A stretch of DNA of 64,000 nt from Gammaproteobacteria bacterium (GCA_030433415.1 JAUIMF010000006.1:1-64000); one strand, 5' to 3'; shown: positions 18,443 through 27,980, counted from the stretch's first letter. The notes: a model not told the origin generated them from the sequence alone. Translations and numbers: made by a program.

Positions 18443-19012
18443 ATGAGTGACACAGACAAGCCCGGCGGTCTCGCCTACACCGACAACATCTCCGTAAGCT
18501 GGCGGCCGGTTCATCATGAACTGGACCAGACCCATCTGGCGATGGTGAACGCCTCAAATGAGGCCTTCCTGCGTGACGTCAACGTCATCAGCGACACCTC
18601 GGCGCAGAAGGATGCGCCTGACACGGCCATTTCCCAGGAACTGCTACGCCTCGATCTCAAACTGAATCTTGTCCTGGACCTGGTCAGCACGCTGATCTAT
18701 CACGAACTCGATATACCCCAGACCAGTGCGGTGCGCCTGTCTTCAGACACTGTGGCCTGGTCCCGAGCGTCCGCCGACGAAGTGCCTGAACCCGGTAGCA
18801 CCGTCTATCTCGAACTGTACATCCAGCGCGGTTTGCCCAAACCCCTGTGCTGTTATGGCGAGGTGATTACCGACCCCGAAGCCTTTGCTCAAGGGCGCGC
18901 CGAAGTGCGGTTTTCGGGGCTGACCGGCGCGGCGCGGGCCTGGCTTGAGAAGCTGATTTTCCGTCACCACCGACGCGAAGTCGCCTATCGACGCTCCACC
19001 AGCGAGGAATAA
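18443..19012 (+). CDS. Divergent PilZ-like protein
   Basis: The 189-residue protein lies between fliT and fleQ. Its layout matches the canonical PilZ protein encoded at 43634-44233: a helical middle (LLRLDLKLNLVLDLVSTLIY), then a beta segment SAVRLSSDTVAWSRA, then GSTVYLELYI. The c-di-GMP-binding residues are not intact: there is no clear RxxxR near the N-terminus, and the SxxG position reads SSDT. It may therefore be a PilZ fold that does not bind the nucleotide. No strong ribosome site is visible. Confidence 0.6.
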   Translation: MSDTDKPGGLAYTDNISVSWRPVHHELDQTHLAMVNASNEAFLRDVNVISDTSAQKDAPDTAISQELLRLDLKLNLVLDLVSTLIYHELDIPQTSAVRLSSDTVAWSRASADEVPEPGSTVYLELYIQRGLPKPLCCYGEVITDPEAFAQGRAEVRFSGLTGAARAWLEKLIFRHHRREVAYRRSTSEE

Positions 19013-19053
19013 GCTCCCAGACGCGTCAAAAAGTTGACTTTGCCAGCTAATCC

Positions 19054-19075
19054 CCTGAAACTTCAGGTGTTTTTT
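19054..19075 (+). terminator. Possible short terminator or attenuator before fleQ
   Basis: The 6-bp inverted repeat CCTGAA/TTCAGG is followed by TGTTTTTT. The stem is short and the loop tight, so the hairpin would be weak. It lies 23 bp before fleQ. Confidence 0.4.
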
Positions 19076-19097
19076 AAGTCTTCTCTCGGGGCGGGGT

Positions 19098-20213
19098 ATG
19101 GGTGCACAGGATTCGTCGACGGGCGCAAAGCGTCTGGCAAAGGACCTGGTGGGCAGCAGCGCCGCGATGGAGGGCATTCGTCGCCTGGTCGCACAGGTCG
19201 CGCCGTCCGAAGCCTCGGTTCTGATTCTTGGCGAGTCCGGCACGGGTAAAGAAGTCGTCGCGCGCGGTATTCACCGCCTGTCTGCCCGGTCCCACGGACC
19301 GTTTGTGCCCGTGAACTGCGGTGCGATTCCCGGCGATTTGTTGGAGTCCGAGCTCTTCGGTCACGAGAAAGGCGCATTCACCGGGGCGATCAGCGCCCGC
19401 CAGGGCCGCTTTGAACTGGCTGCCGGTGGGACCCTGTTTCTCGACGAAATCGGCGATATGCCGCTGCAGATGCAGGTGAAACTGCTGCGCGTGCTGCAGG
19501 AGCGATGCTTTGAACGCGTGGGCAGCAATCGCAGCCAGGACTGTGATGTGCGCGTGATCGCAGCGACGCACCAGGATCTCGAAAAACGTGTGGACGCCGG
19601 TGAGTTCCGCATGGACCTCTTTTACCGCCTGAACGTGTTCCCTATCGAAATGCCACCGCTTCGGGCCCGGGTCGAGGATGTGCCCGCACTGGCACGGCGC
19701 TTTATTGACTTGCTGGAGCGGGAAGAGCGAGGCTCCCTTTGCATCGGTGACGACGCCATGGCCTGCCTCAAGCGCTACAGCTGGCCCGGCAATGTGCGTG
19801 AGCTGTCGAACCTGGTAGAGCGCCTGGCGATTCTCTACCCCGACGGCGCGGTGGGTCGAAACGATCTGCCGGACCGGTTTCGCGATGTCGAGAACGATGG
19901 CGGGGAGCGCCCGGTGCAGAACGACGAGCTTTCCGTGGGGCTGGAGCGTCTCGCTGAACGGACTGTCAGCCCTGAGCCCGCCGCGCCCGCTCCCGAGCCG
20001 GTGAGCGAAGCGCCTGCGGTGCTGGACACGGAAGGCCTGGACCTCAAAGCGCACCTGGCGGATCTGGAACGGTCCCTGATGATTCAGGCCCTGGAGCAGA
20101 GTGAGTGGGTGGTGGCGCGCGCGGCCAAAATGCTCAACCTGCAGCGCACGACGCTCGTCGAGAAAATGCGCAAGTACGACATCGCGCGGCCCGATGAAAC
20201 GCCGGAACCTTGA
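19098..20213 (+). CDS. fleQ: FleQ-type sigma-54 activator lacking its N-terminal domain
   Basis: This 371-residue activator consists of an AAA+ domain (about 17-250) and a Fis-type HTH (about 320-365). Seen: Walker A GESGTGK (46-51), the sigma-54 contact loop GAFTGA (92-97), [14 protein letters not shown], and a C-terminal HTH with [20 protein letters not shown] like FleQ. Pseudomonas FleQ is about 490 residues and has an N-terminal FleQ/receiver-like domain, which is absent here; an in-frame stop at 19056-19058 closes the frame upstream. The LFRS motif that binds c-di-GMP reads LAKD (13-16). It is the likely master activator of this regulon. Confidence 0.88.
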   Translation: MGAQDSSTGAKRLAKDLVGSSAAMEGIRRLVAQVAPSEASVLILGESGTGKEVVARGIHRLSARSHGPFVPVNCGAIPGDLLESELFGHEKGAFTGAISARQGRFELAAGGTLFLDEIGDMPLQMQVKLLRVLQERCFERVGSNRSQDCDVRVIAATHQDLEKRVDAGEFRMDLFYRLNVFPIEMPPLRARVEDVPALARRFIDLLEREERGSLCIGDDAMACLKRYSWPGNVRELSNLVERLAILYPDGAVGRNDLPDRFRDVENDGGERPVQNDELSVGLERLAERTVSPEPAAPAPEPVSEAPAVLDTEGLDLKAHLADLERSLMIQALEQSEWVVARAAKMLNLQRTTLVEKMRKYDIARPDETPEP

Positions 20214-20264
20214 CGCTTGCCGGCCGTAAAATTCTAACTTACTGAATTAAAAGAGAAAAAAAAC

Positions 20265-20280
20265 AGGCACAGAGATTGCT
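20265..20280 (+). promoter_or_regulatory. Sigma-54 promoter of fleSR
   Basis: The site reads AGGCACA-N4-TTGCT with perfect GG-N10-GC spacing. The start of transcription would be near 20291. This makes the GTG at 20296 too close to the 5' end and supports the ATG at 20317 as the fleS start. Confidence 0.82.
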
Positions 20281-20316
20281 AGGTTCTGCCCCGTAGTGGA
20301 TCGGGAATCCCCGGGT

Positions 20317-21525
20317 ATGAACGAAAGCAGTCAACAGCCTGACGCCGCTTCAGTTGCGAGTGGCCCTGACGCACAGCATCTTGCGTCCCTCGCCGCCATT
20401 TCTGCGGAGCTGGACAGCAGCTATCGTGACCTGCAGGAGCAGGTAATAGCGCTGCGCACCGAGCTGAGCCTGAGTCGCCAGGCGCGCTTGCGCGAACTCG
20501 CCGAGAAGGAACGTCTGCTCGGGCGACTGTCGTCATTGCTGGCAGTGCTTCCCGGCGGCGTAATGATCGTGGATCACAGCGATACCATCAGTGATGCAAA
20601 CCCCGCCGCGCTCGAGATGCTCGGTGAACCGCTGCTGGGAGAAACCTGGCCTGTGGTGGCGGGGCGCAATCCGGAGCTGCGGCAGGAGCAGTACGCGCCC
20701 GGCCAGCGACATCTGTCGGTCAGCAGTCGCGCGTTGCGCGAAGATGGTGAGCACGTCGTGCTCATCACCGACACGACCGAAATCCACGACCTGCAGGAGC
20801 AACTGGGCCGGCGCCAGCGCCTGGCGGCGTTGGGCGAAATGGCGGCGCGCCTGGCGCACCAGATTCGTACGCCCCTGTCTTCCGCAACACTCTACCTGGC
20901 GCAGCTGGAGCGCCACGATTTGCCACCCGAACAGCGCGAACGTATCTGCGATCGGCTCAGTGATCGACTCGGTCACATGGAGGGGCTCATCGAATCCATG
21001 CTCAGTTTTGTGCGTGGACGCAGCCCGGTCATGGAACCGCTGTTGTTGCGCGACGTGCTGGCGCGTCTCGAGGGCACAGTGCGACCGCGACTGCCGGAGT
21101 CGGCGGAGCTGCGCATCACGCCCGTGGACAACACGCTGCACCTGCTTGGCGCGAGCGACGAGTTGGTCGGCGCCCTGACCAATCTGGTGATGAACGCGAT
21201 CGAAATCGGCGGTGATCAGGTGCGCATCGATGTCTGGGCCGGTGCTCGCAGTCGCGAATGGCTGCAGTTGTGTGTGCGCGACAACGGCCCCGGCATTCCC
21301 GAAGAGAGCCTGCCCCGGTTGTTTGATCCCTTTTTTACGACGCGCGCCGGCGGCACGGGGCTGGGTCTGGCGGTGGTGGCAATGACCATCAGTCAGCACG
21401 GCGGAGAAGTGCGCGCCCGCAATCGTAGGGGCGGCGGCGCGGAATTTGTTATCGACCTGCCGATCCGGCAGCGCCAGTCATCCTGCCAGGAGCGGGAACT
21501 GGACCATGTGAGGAGAGCATCATGA
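20317..21525 (+). CDS. fleS: FleS, sensor histidine kinase
   Basis: The protein has about 402 residues. It has a PAS-like segment (LLAVLPGGVMIVDHSDTISD), a HisKA box (ALGEMAARLAHQIRTPLSSA, with the phospho-accepting His in AHQIRTPL) and an ATPase domain with NLVMNAIEIGG, DNGPGIP and GTGLGLAVV. No transmembrane segment is seen, so it is cytosolic, as in Pseudomonas. It phosphorylates FleR, whose gene overlaps it by 4 bp. Its sigma-54 promoter places it under FleQ. Confidence 0.93.
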   Translation: MNESSQQPDAASVASGPDAQHLASLAAISAELDSSYRDLQEQVIALRTELSLSRQARLRELAEKERLLGRLSSLLAVLPGGVMIVDHSDTISDANPAALEMLGEPLLGETWPVVAGRNPELRQEQYAPGQRHLSVSSRALREDGEHVVLITDTTEIHDLQEQLGRRQRLAALGEMAARLAHQIRTPLSSATLYLAQLERHDLPPEQRERICDRLSDRLGHMEGLIESMLSFVRGRSPVMEPLLLRDVLARLEGTVRPRLPESAELRITPVDNTLHLLGASDELVGALTNLVMNAIEIGGDQVRIDVWAGARSREWLQLCVRDNGPGIPEESLPRLFDPFFTTRAGGTGLGLAVVAMTISQHGGEVRARNRRGGGAEFVIDLPIRQRQSSCQERELDHVRRAS

Positions 21526-22901
21526 ATCAGGCCGCCCGAGTGCTTGTGGTAGAGGATGACGACACACTACGAGAGGCGCTGTGCGACACAATCGAGTTCG
21601 GCGGCTACCAGGCGGTTGCTGCAGGCAATGGTGTCGAGGCCTTGAGCTGCATGGATGACGGTGCCGTGGACATGATCATCAGCGACGTGCAGATGGACGA
21701 GATGGACGGCCATCACCTGCTGCGCGAGGTGCGCTCGCGCAAACCCCAGATGCCCTTTGTCATGATCACGGCGCACGGCTCCGTGCGCGATGCGGTCGCC
21801 GCCATGCGCGATGGCGCTACGGACTACCTGCTCAAGCCTTTTGAAGCCCAGGTGCTGTTGGACATGGTGGCGCGTATGGAGCCCGGTGCGGCGATTCCCG
21901 CCGGTACCATGATTGCGGCCGACGCTCGCACCCGCGAACTCTGCGCCCTTGCCGAGCGCGTTGCGGGGGCCGAGGCGACCACACTGATTTCCGGCGAATC
22001 GGGCTGCGGTAAAGAGGTGCTGGCGCGTTTTATTCACGATCACTCCCCCCGCCGCGACAAGCCGTTTTTGGCGGTCAACTGCGCAGCGATTCCCGAGAAT
22101 ATGTTGGAGTCGATGCTGTTCGGTTACGAAAAAGGCGCCTACACCGGCGCGTACCAGTCTCGTCCGGGCAAGTTCGAACAGGCCAACGGCGGCACGTTGT
22201 TGCTGGACGAGATCTCCGAAATGGATCTCGCACTTCAGGCCAAGCTGCTGCGCGTGCTGCAGGAACGTGAAGTGGAGCGCCTCGGTGGATCCAAGCTCAT
22301 TCCCCTGGATGTGCGCGTGCTGGCGACGACCAATCGTCGCCTCGAGGACGAAGTGCGGGCCGGACGTTTTCGCGAGGATCTGTATTACCGCCTCAACGTA
22401 TTCCCTCTGCACTTGCCTCCGCTGCGTGAGCGGCCCGGCGATATTCTGCCGCTGGCGCGCCTGTTTCTGCAGCGCCACGCCGCAAAGCCCGGCATGTGCT
22501 TTGGGTCCTGTGCCGAACAGGCGCTGCTGGCCCACCCCTGGCGCGGCAACGTGCGCGAACTTGAAAACAGCATCCAGCGCGCAGCGATTCTTGCCCACAG
22601 CGACGAACTACGGGCCCGTGATCTCGTGCTGGAAAATGCCCTGCAGCCCGCGCCGGTATCGCAGGGCTCTCCCGAGTCGCCCAACACTGCAACAGCGCCT
22701 CCCCTGGAAGGCGATCTGCGCCAGCGGGAGCAGGAACTGATTGTGCAGGCCCTCGCGGCCAGTGGCGGCAGTCGCAAGGATACGGCGGAGCGGTTGGGGA
22801 TCAGTCCCCGCACGCTGCGCTACAAGCTCGCCAGGCTGCGTGAGCAGGGCATAGAGCTACCGGGAATCAATGTGGGTGTATCGGAACCCGAAGGAGTTTG
22901 A
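21522..22901 (+). CDS. fleR: FleR, sigma-54-dependent response regulator
   Basis: FleR activates the class of genes for basal body and hook. The 459-residue protein has a receiver domain (1-120) with the phospho-acceptor Asp55 in IISDVQMD and the switch Lys in LLKPF. An AAA+ domain follows ([12 protein letters not shown]) with GAYTGA at 205-210, then a Fis-type HTH near the C-terminus ([18 protein letters not shown]). The Phe-to-Tyr change in GAFTGA also occurs in other working activators. fliE follows 2 bp after its stop. Confidence 0.95.
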   Translation: MNQAARVLVVEDDDTLREALCDTIEFGGYQAVAAGNGVEALSCMDDGAVDMIISDVQMDEMDGHHLLREVRSRKPQMPFVMITAHGSVRDAVAAMRDGATDYLLKPFEAQVLLDMVARMEPGAAIPAGTMIAADARTRELCALAERVAGAEATTLISGESGCGKEVLARFIHDHSPRRDKPFLAVNCAAIPENMLESMLFGYEKGAYTGAYQSRPGKFEQANGGTLLLDEISEMDLALQAKLLRVLQEREVERLGGSKLIPLDVRVLATTNRRLEDEVRAGRFREDLYYRLNVFPLHLPPLRERPGDILPLARLFLQRHAAKPGMCFGSCAEQALLAHPWRGNVRELENSIQRAAILAHSDELRARDLVLENALQPAPVSQGSPESPNTATAPPLEGDLRQREQELIVQALAASGGSRKDTAERLGISPRTLRYKLARLREQGIELPGINVGVSEPEGV

Positions 22902-22903
22902 CG

Positions 22904-23221
22904 ATGAGTGATGTTGCGATCAATCAGGTACTGGCCCAGATGCGCGTGATGGCGGCACAGGCGGGGGTCGAGAACGCCGCACCACCGGCTGCGCCGGGAA
23001 ACAATTTCGCGGCGCTGATGCAGGATTCCATAGCTGACGTGAATGCCTCGATGGTCGAGGCCAAGACGCTGGCAACGTCTTTCGAGATGGGCGACCCGCA
23101 GACTTCCCTGACCGAAGTCATGGTGGCGTCGCAGCGTGCCAGTCTACAGTTCCAGGCAGTGACGGAAGTGCGTAACAAGGTGCTTACGGCCTATCAGGAA
23201 ATCATGAGCATGCAGGTCTGA
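22904..23221 (+). CDS. fliE: FliE, MS ring-rod junction protein
   Basis: The 105-residue protein has the FliE C-terminal signature (TSLTEVMVASQRASLQFQAV followed by TEVRNKVLTAYQEIMSMQV). It joins the MS ring to the rod. The ATG at 22904 is preceded by GAAGGAG at good spacing; an upstream TTG is unlikely. The stop TGA at 23219-23221 overlaps an ATG that opens an 18-codon ORF leading to fliF. Confidence 0.95.
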   Translation: MSDVAINQVLAQMRVMAAQAGVENAAPPAAPGNNFAALMQDSIADVNASMVEAKTLATSFEMGDPQTSLTEVMVASQRASLQFQAVTEVRNKVLTAYQEIMSMQV

Positions 23222-23277
23222 TGCGCCCGCACGAGCCTGAACAAGAGCACGAGCCTGAACAAGAGAGAGCAGAGTAA
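23221..23277 (+). CDS. Eighteen-codon ORF bridging fliE and fliF (candidate leader peptide)
   Basis: A short ORF starts within the fliE stop (TGATG) and ends on the fliF start (TAATG). The product would be MRPHEPEQEHEPEQERAE. It contains two copies of HEPEQE, made by a perfect 18-bp tandem duplication at 23230-23265. It fills the gap without a spare base, so ribosomes could pass from fliE to fliF by coupling. There is no proof that it is translated or conserved. Confidence 0.4.
   Translation: MRPHEPEQEHEPEQERAE
23230..23265 (+). repeat. Perfect 18-bp tandem duplication between fliE and fliF
   Basis: The unit CACGAGCCTGAACAAGAG occurs twice head to tail. The length keeps the reading frame of the bridging mini-ORF. 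Confidence 0.95.
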
Positions 23278-24959
23278 TGGCAGAGGCAGCAGACAACACC
23301 TTCGTCGACCGGTTCACCGGCTACTCCCGACAGCCGATGACGCGCCAGCTGGCGTTGCTGGTCGGTCTGGCGGCGAGCATCGCCATGGCGATCGGCCTGG
23401 TGCAGTGGGTGATGAAACCCACGTACAAGCCGCTCTACGGTTCCATGGCACCGGAGGACACCAACCAGGTCATCAGTTCCCTCGAGGCCAACGGCATCGA
23501 CTATTCCCTGGATCAGCGCACGGGCATGGTGGCCGTCCCGGCGGGGCAGGTTCACAGGGCGCGACTCATGTTGGCCAGCGACGGTTACCCCCGCGGCGAC
23601 GGTGTGGGTTTCGAGAGCCTGTATCGGGAGCAGGAAATCGGCCTGTCGAGCTTTATGGAGCAGGCGCGCTACCACCGGTCCCTGGAGGCTGAACTTTCGA
23701 GAACCATCGGTGCCATGGACAGCGTCCGCGGCGCGCGTGTGCATCTTGCCATGGCCAAGCAGTCGGCGTTCCTACGGCAGCGCGAGCAGCCAGCGGCATC
23801 CGTCATGCTAAATCTCTATGCCGGTCGCAGCCTGAATGACCGGCAGCTCGCCGGTATTGTGCATCTGGTGGCCTCCAGCGTCCCCAATCTGGAGGCCGAG
23901 CAGGTGTCCGTGGTGGATCAGCAGGGCAAGCTGTTGTCGAACCAGGGTTCGGACCCGGAATTCGGCTACACCCAGGAGCAGTTTCGCTACCGCCGCCAGA
24001 TGGAGGCGGATTACAGTCAGCGCATCATGGATATTCTGGAGCCGATTCTGGGCCCGGGCTCGGTACGCGCCCAGGTGGCCGTGGATCTGGACTTCACGCG
24101 CATCGAGCGCACCAGCGAAACCTACGCACCGGACACGCGGGTGCGCAGTGAGCAGACCTCTGAAGAGACCTCGTCTGGCAGCAGCTCCGGTGGGGTGCCC
24201 GGCACGCTGTCCAACGAACCGCCTATCGCTACCGACGTGGTGGCTGAGCAGCCCGGTGTTGCAGGGGCGGACCCCGCCGCCGCGACCGCTCAGGCAGCGG
24301 CGAGCGTGGGGCCCTCCCGTACCAGTCGTCGCTCCACCGTAAATTACGAGATGGACAAAACCATCAGTCACATTCTGGAGACGCCGGGAACGCTACAGAA
24401 GCTGTCCATCGCCGTGGTCCTGGATCATGTGGACAGCACCGCTGAAGATGGCACCGTCAGCCGCGCGGCATTGCCGCAGGAGCGCATCGATGAAGTCACG
24501 GCCCTGGTGCGGGAGGCTGTGGGGTTCAATGCCACCCGTGGCGATACCGTGAGCGTGATCAGCGCCTCTTTCGTCGCTCCGCCGCCCGTGGAAGCACTCG
24601 AAGTGGAATCCTCGCTGTTTGACCAGGATTGGGTCTGGCAGGTGGGCAAGGGTGTGCTCGCGTTGATTGTGCTGCTGACCTTGATCTTCGCGGTGTTGCG
24701 CCCAGTGATGAAGTTTTCTGCCGTGCCCATTGCGCCGGCGCCGCAGCAGCTACCTGCGGGCCAGGTGGCGGGAGCCATGGGTGATGGAACCATGGGTGAC
24801 GACCAGGTCACGCTCGGGGGTCAACAGCTTGGCCTGCCCGGCGGTGGTGGCGGTATGCCCGGATACCAGCAACAATTGCAGATGGCGCGCAATGTGGCCT
24901 CGGGAGAGCCGGAGCGCGCCGCCTATGTGGTTCGCAATTGGGTAGCAGATGATGGCTGA
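23277..24959 (+). CDS. fliF: FliF, MS-ring protein
   Basis: The 560-residue protein has an N-terminal membrane segment (LALLVGLAASIAMAIGLVQW) and a second one near residue 460 (VLALIVLLTLIFAVL). Between them is the periplasmic ring-building region with PLYGSMAPEDTNQVISSLEA and GARVHLAMAKQSAF. FliF forms the MS ring on which the rotor and export gate are built. The C-terminal tail binds FliG, whose gene overlaps by 11 bp. Confidence 0.96.
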   Translation: MAEAADNTFVDRFTGYSRQPMTRQLALLVGLAASIAMAIGLVQWVMKPTYKPLYGSMAPEDTNQVISSLEANGIDYSLDQRTGMVAVPAGQVHRARLMLASDGYPRGDGVGFESLYREQEIGLSSFMEQARYHRSLEAELSRTIGAMDSVRGARVHLAMAKQSAFLRQREQPAASVMLNLYAGRSLNDRQLAGIVHLVASSVPNLEAEQVSVVDQQGKLLSNQGSDPEFGYTQEQFRYRRQMEADYSQRIMDILEPILGPGSVRAQVAVDLDFTRIERTSETYAPDTRVRSEQTSEETSSGSSSGGVPGTLSNEPPIATDVVAEQPGVAGADPAAATAQAAASVGPSRTSRRSTVNYEMDKTISHILETPGTLQKLSIAVVLDHVDSTAEDGTVSRAALPQERIDEVTALVREAVGFNATRGDTVSVISASFVAPPPVEALEVESSLFDQDWVWQVGKGVLALIVLLTLIFAVLRPVMKFSAVPIAPAPQQLPAGQVAGAMGDGTMGDDQVTLGGQQLGLPGGGGGMPGYQQQLQMARNVASGEPERAAYVVRNWVADDG

Positions 24960-25959
24960 TGTGGCAGACCTGAGCGGCGCGCAGCGCGCCGCCATATTCC
25001 TGTTGGGCGTGGGGGAAGAATCCGCCGCGTCCATCATGCGGCATATGGAGCCGCGGGAAGTCCAGCGGGTGGGGGAGGCGATGGCCTCCCTTGCTGGCGT
25101 GTCTGACGAGCAGCTCACCGCGGTGTTGTCGGAGTTCCATGACAAGGCGGGGGCGGTGAACCCCCTGGGTATTGGCGCCTCGGATTTTGCCCAGCGCGTG
25201 ATGGTGCAGGCTCTGGGCGAAGAGAAAGCCCGCAGCGTTTTGTCCAAGGTGCTGCCGGGCAAGGCCAAGACCCGGGGAATCGAAGCACTCAAGTGGATGG
25301 ACGCCGGTGGCGTTGTCGACATCATTGGCGATGAACACCCGCAGATCATCGCGATCGTGCTCGCGTCCCTCGACGATGATCACGCCGCAGCGGTATTAGC
25401 GCAATTGCCAGAAGTCCAGCGCGTGGATGTGGTCAAGCGCGTCGCGCGTCTCGAGACCATCGACCCCTCGGCGATGGAAGAACTCGACAAGGTGCTCGAG
25501 AAGCAATTGGGCAAGTCCTCCAAGTCACCACCGCGAGCGGTCAATGGTATGGCCTCGGCGGCGGCGATCATGAACAACGTCGATTCGGATATCGAGGCGG
25601 CGGTGATGGACGCCATGCGTGAGAACGATGCGGATCTCACCGAGAAAATCGCCGAGCTGATGTTTGTCTTTGACGACCTGCTGGGACTGGACGATCGCGG
25701 TATGCAGCGCCTGATTCGAGAAATTTCCGTGGATGTGCTGGTGATCGCCCTGAAGGGCGTCGACACGGAGTTGCAGGAGAAGTTCTTCGGCAACATGTCA
25801 TCCCGCGCCGCCGATATGCTGCGGGAAGACCTCGAGGCGAAGGGCCCGGTGAAGCTCGCCGAGGTCGAAACCGCGCAAAAGGATATTCTCAGCACTGCCA
25901 AGCAGCTCGCGGATGACGGCGAGCTGATGATCGGCAAGGGTGGGGACGACTTTGTCTGA
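24949..25959 (+). CDS. fliG: FliG, rotor switch protein
   Basis: The 336-residue protein has the FliG middle-domain EHPQ motif (GDEHPQIIAIVLASL) and the C-terminal torque helix with charged residues (GMQRLIREISVDVLVIALKG). It forms the C ring with FliM and FliN and contacts the stators encoded at 40781-42468 and 44238-45908. Two adjacent ATG codons open the gene. The N-terminus (AQRAAIFLLGVGEESAASIM) is typical. Confidence 0.97.
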   Translation: MMADVADLSGAQRAAIFLLGVGEESAASIMRHMEPREVQRVGEAMASLAGVSDEQLTAVLSEFHDKAGAVNPLGIGASDFAQRVMVQALGEEKARSVLSKVLPGKAKTRGIEALKWMDAGGVVDIIGDEHPQIIAIVLASLDDDHAAAVLAQLPEVQRVDVVKRVARLETIDPSAMEELDKVLEKQLGKSSKSPPRAVNGMASAAAIMNNVDSDIEAAVMDAMRENDADLTEKIAELMFVFDDLLGLDDRGMQRLIREISVDVLVIALKGVDTELQEKFFGNMSSRAADMLREDLEAKGPVKLAEVETAQKDILSTAKQLADDGELMIGKGGDDFV

Positions 25960-26596
25960 AGCCGTCAAATCCGGATGGGCACCGCCGACCCTGGCGCAGT
26001 CCCGTGCACCGGTATCACCGGCAGCACCGGCGGCGGAAGCCGAGGATGGCCGGCGCAGTGGTTATGACGCTGGCTATGCCGAAGGGCTTGCTGCGGGAAG
26101 AGCGCAGGGTGAGAGCATTGCCTGCGAGATGTCGGCGCTGCTGCAGGCCATGGCGGTGCCCTTTCGTGAAAGCGAAGCCACCATGCTGCGGGAGTTGCTT
26201 GATCTCGTTGAAAAAGCCGTCGCGGCGGTGCTCGACCGGGAGCTACAAAGCGGTGATTACGACCTCGAAAAGCTGCTTCGGGAATCCCTTGAGGTGCTGG
26301 GCAGTGTGAACCGTAGCGTTGAACTGACCCTCAATCCTGTCGATGCCGCGCTCACCCGGGATCTGGGTATCACGGCAGACGTAAGCATTGTCGAAGATGC
26401 TCGCATGCAGCGCGGTGGTCTCAGGTTGCGCGCCGGACATCGCCTGGTGGATGCCAGCGTTGCCGCTCGCCTGCACGCGGTGCTGGCCGGGCTGCGCGAC
26501 GCTGCCGGTGTGCCCGAAGCGCCGGAATCCGGCGCCACCCGTGACCGCGCCGTGACGGACCATGGCAGCAACGACCGCGGCGGCAATCCCGAATGA
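25940..26596 (+). CDS. fliH: FliH, negative regulator of the export ATPase
   Basis: The 218-residue protein has the FliH pattern: an Ala/Glu/Arg-rich middle (GYDAGYAEGLAAGRAQGESI, containing G-x3-G repeats) and a C-terminal V-type ATPase E-subunit-like domain (LEVLGSVNRSVELTLNPVDA; MQRGGLRLRAGHRLVDASVA). It binds FliI in the cytosol. The start is taken at GTG 25940, inside fliG; a TTG at 25952 is an alternative. It overlaps fliI by 4 bp. Confidence 0.9.
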   Translation: MGTTLSEAVKSGWAPPTLAQSRAPVSPAAPAAEAEDGRRSGYDAGYAEGLAAGRAQGESIACEMSALLQAMAVPFRESEATMLRELLDLVEKAVAAVLDRELQSGDYDLEKLLRESLEVLGSVNRSVELTLNPVDAALTRDLGITADVSIVEDARMQRGGLRLRAGHRLVDASVAARLHAVLAGLRDAAGVPEAPESGATRDRAVTDHGSNDRGGNPE

Positions 26597-27975
26597 TGTA
26601 TACCGCTGCAGAATTGGTGGGACAGCGGGACGAACACCTGCGATCGCGCTTGGCAGCGTTGACGCAGAACGTTGAGCGACCCGAGCCCCAGCGCGAAGGC
26701 AGCCTGGTACGCATGGTCGGTATGAAGCTTGAAGCCGAGGGCTGTGACGGCGCCATCGGTGACCGCTGCCGCGTGACCTGCCCCGGAGCAACCGTCGATG
26801 CAGAGATCGTCGGTTTCGCTGAAGGGCGCCTGGTTTTGATGCCCGAGGGTGACATCGCCGGTCTGCAGCTTGGTGCCCGCGTCCATCCCCTTGGCGAGGG
26901 CTCTTCCGTTGGGGTGGACGAACAATTGTTCGGCCGCGTACTGGATGGCGCCGGACGGTTTCTGGACGGTGGACCCCCGCCGCAGTGCAATCACAGTGTG
27001 TCGCTGCGCGGCAAGGCGCTGAATCCGCTCGAACGCCGACCGATCCGGGAACCGCTGGACGTGGGTGTGCGCGCGATCAATGGCCTGCTTACCGTTGGCA
27101 AGGGGCAGCGTATGGGTCTGTTCGCAGGCAGTGGTGTGGGCAAGAGTACGTTGCTGGGCATGCTCACACGTCATAGCTCTGCCGATGTGATCGTAGTGGC
27201 GCTGGTGGGCGAGCGCGGCCGCGAGGTGCGGGAGTTCATTGAGGATATTCTTGGTCCCGAGGGTCTCTCGCGGGCCATTGTTGTTGCGACGCCCGCGGAC
27301 TACCCGCCGCTGATGCGTATTCACGGTGCGTGGCGCGCCACGGCAATCGCGGAACATTTTCGCGACCAGGGGCGTGACGTGCTGCTACTCATGGATTCCC
27401 TGACGCGATTTGCCCAGGCGCAGCGCGAGATTGGCTTGGCCGTGGGTGAGCCGCCCGTGTCCAAGGGCTATCCACCCTCGGTATTTTCGCTGCTGCCCAA
27501 TCTCGTGGAGCGTGCGGGCAATGGCCGCGAGGGCTCCATCACTGCGATTTACACCGTGTTGGTGGAGGGGGACGATCACTCCGATCCCATCGCCGATGCG
27601 GCGCGCGCGATCCTCGATGGGCACATTGTGCTCTCGCGTCAGGTTGCCGATTCAGGGCTGTTCCCGGCGATTGATATCGAGGCTTCGGTCAGCCGTTCCA
27701 TGATCGCGATTGCCGACGATATGCAGATCGCCGTAGCGCGCGCCCTTAAAGAGCTATACTCCGTCTATCGGCAGAACCGGGATCTGATAGCCATTGGCGC
27801 CTACGAGCGGGGTACGGACCCCAAAATCGATCAGGCGCTACTGGCTCACGAGCCCCTGCGGGAGTTTGTGCGCCAGCCTCAGAGCCTCAAGGTGTCGATG
27901 GATGACAGCTTTCGGGACCTGGCCCAGACCGCCCGAATGGCGGCGGTGGAACTCACCGGCTCACAAACCGGGTAG
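26593..27975 (+). CDS. fliI: FliI, flagellar export ATPase
   Basis: The 460-residue protein is an F1-beta-like ATPase. It shows Walker A (FAGSGVGKSTLLG, about residue 178), Walker B region LLLMDSLTRFAQAQREIGLA, and PPSVFSLLPNLVERAG. It powers entry of substrates into the FlhA/FlhB gate with FliH and FliJ, which flank it. The length is typical. Confidence 0.97.
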   Translation: MMYTAAELVGQRDEHLRSRLAALTQNVERPEPQREGSLVRMVGMKLEAEGCDGAIGDRCRVTCPGATVDAEIVGFAEGRLVLMPEGDIAGLQLGARVHPLGEGSSVGVDEQLFGRVLDGAGRFLDGGPPPQCNHSVSLRGKALNPLERRPIREPLDVGVRAINGLLTVGKGQRMGLFAGSGVGKSTLLGMLTRHSSADVIVVALVGERGREVREFIEDILGPEGLSRAIVVATPADYPPLMRIHGAWRATAIAEHFRDQGRDVLLLMDSLTRFAQAQREIGLAVGEPPVSKGYPPSVFSLLPNLVERAGNGREGSITAIYTVLVEGDDHSDPIADAARAILDGHIVLSRQVADSGLFPAIDIEASVSRSMIAIADDMQIAVARALKELYSVYRQNRDLIAIGAYERGTDPKIDQALLAHEPLREFVRQPQSLKVSMDDSFRDLAQTARMAAVELTGSQTG

Positions 27976-27980
27976 CGTGA

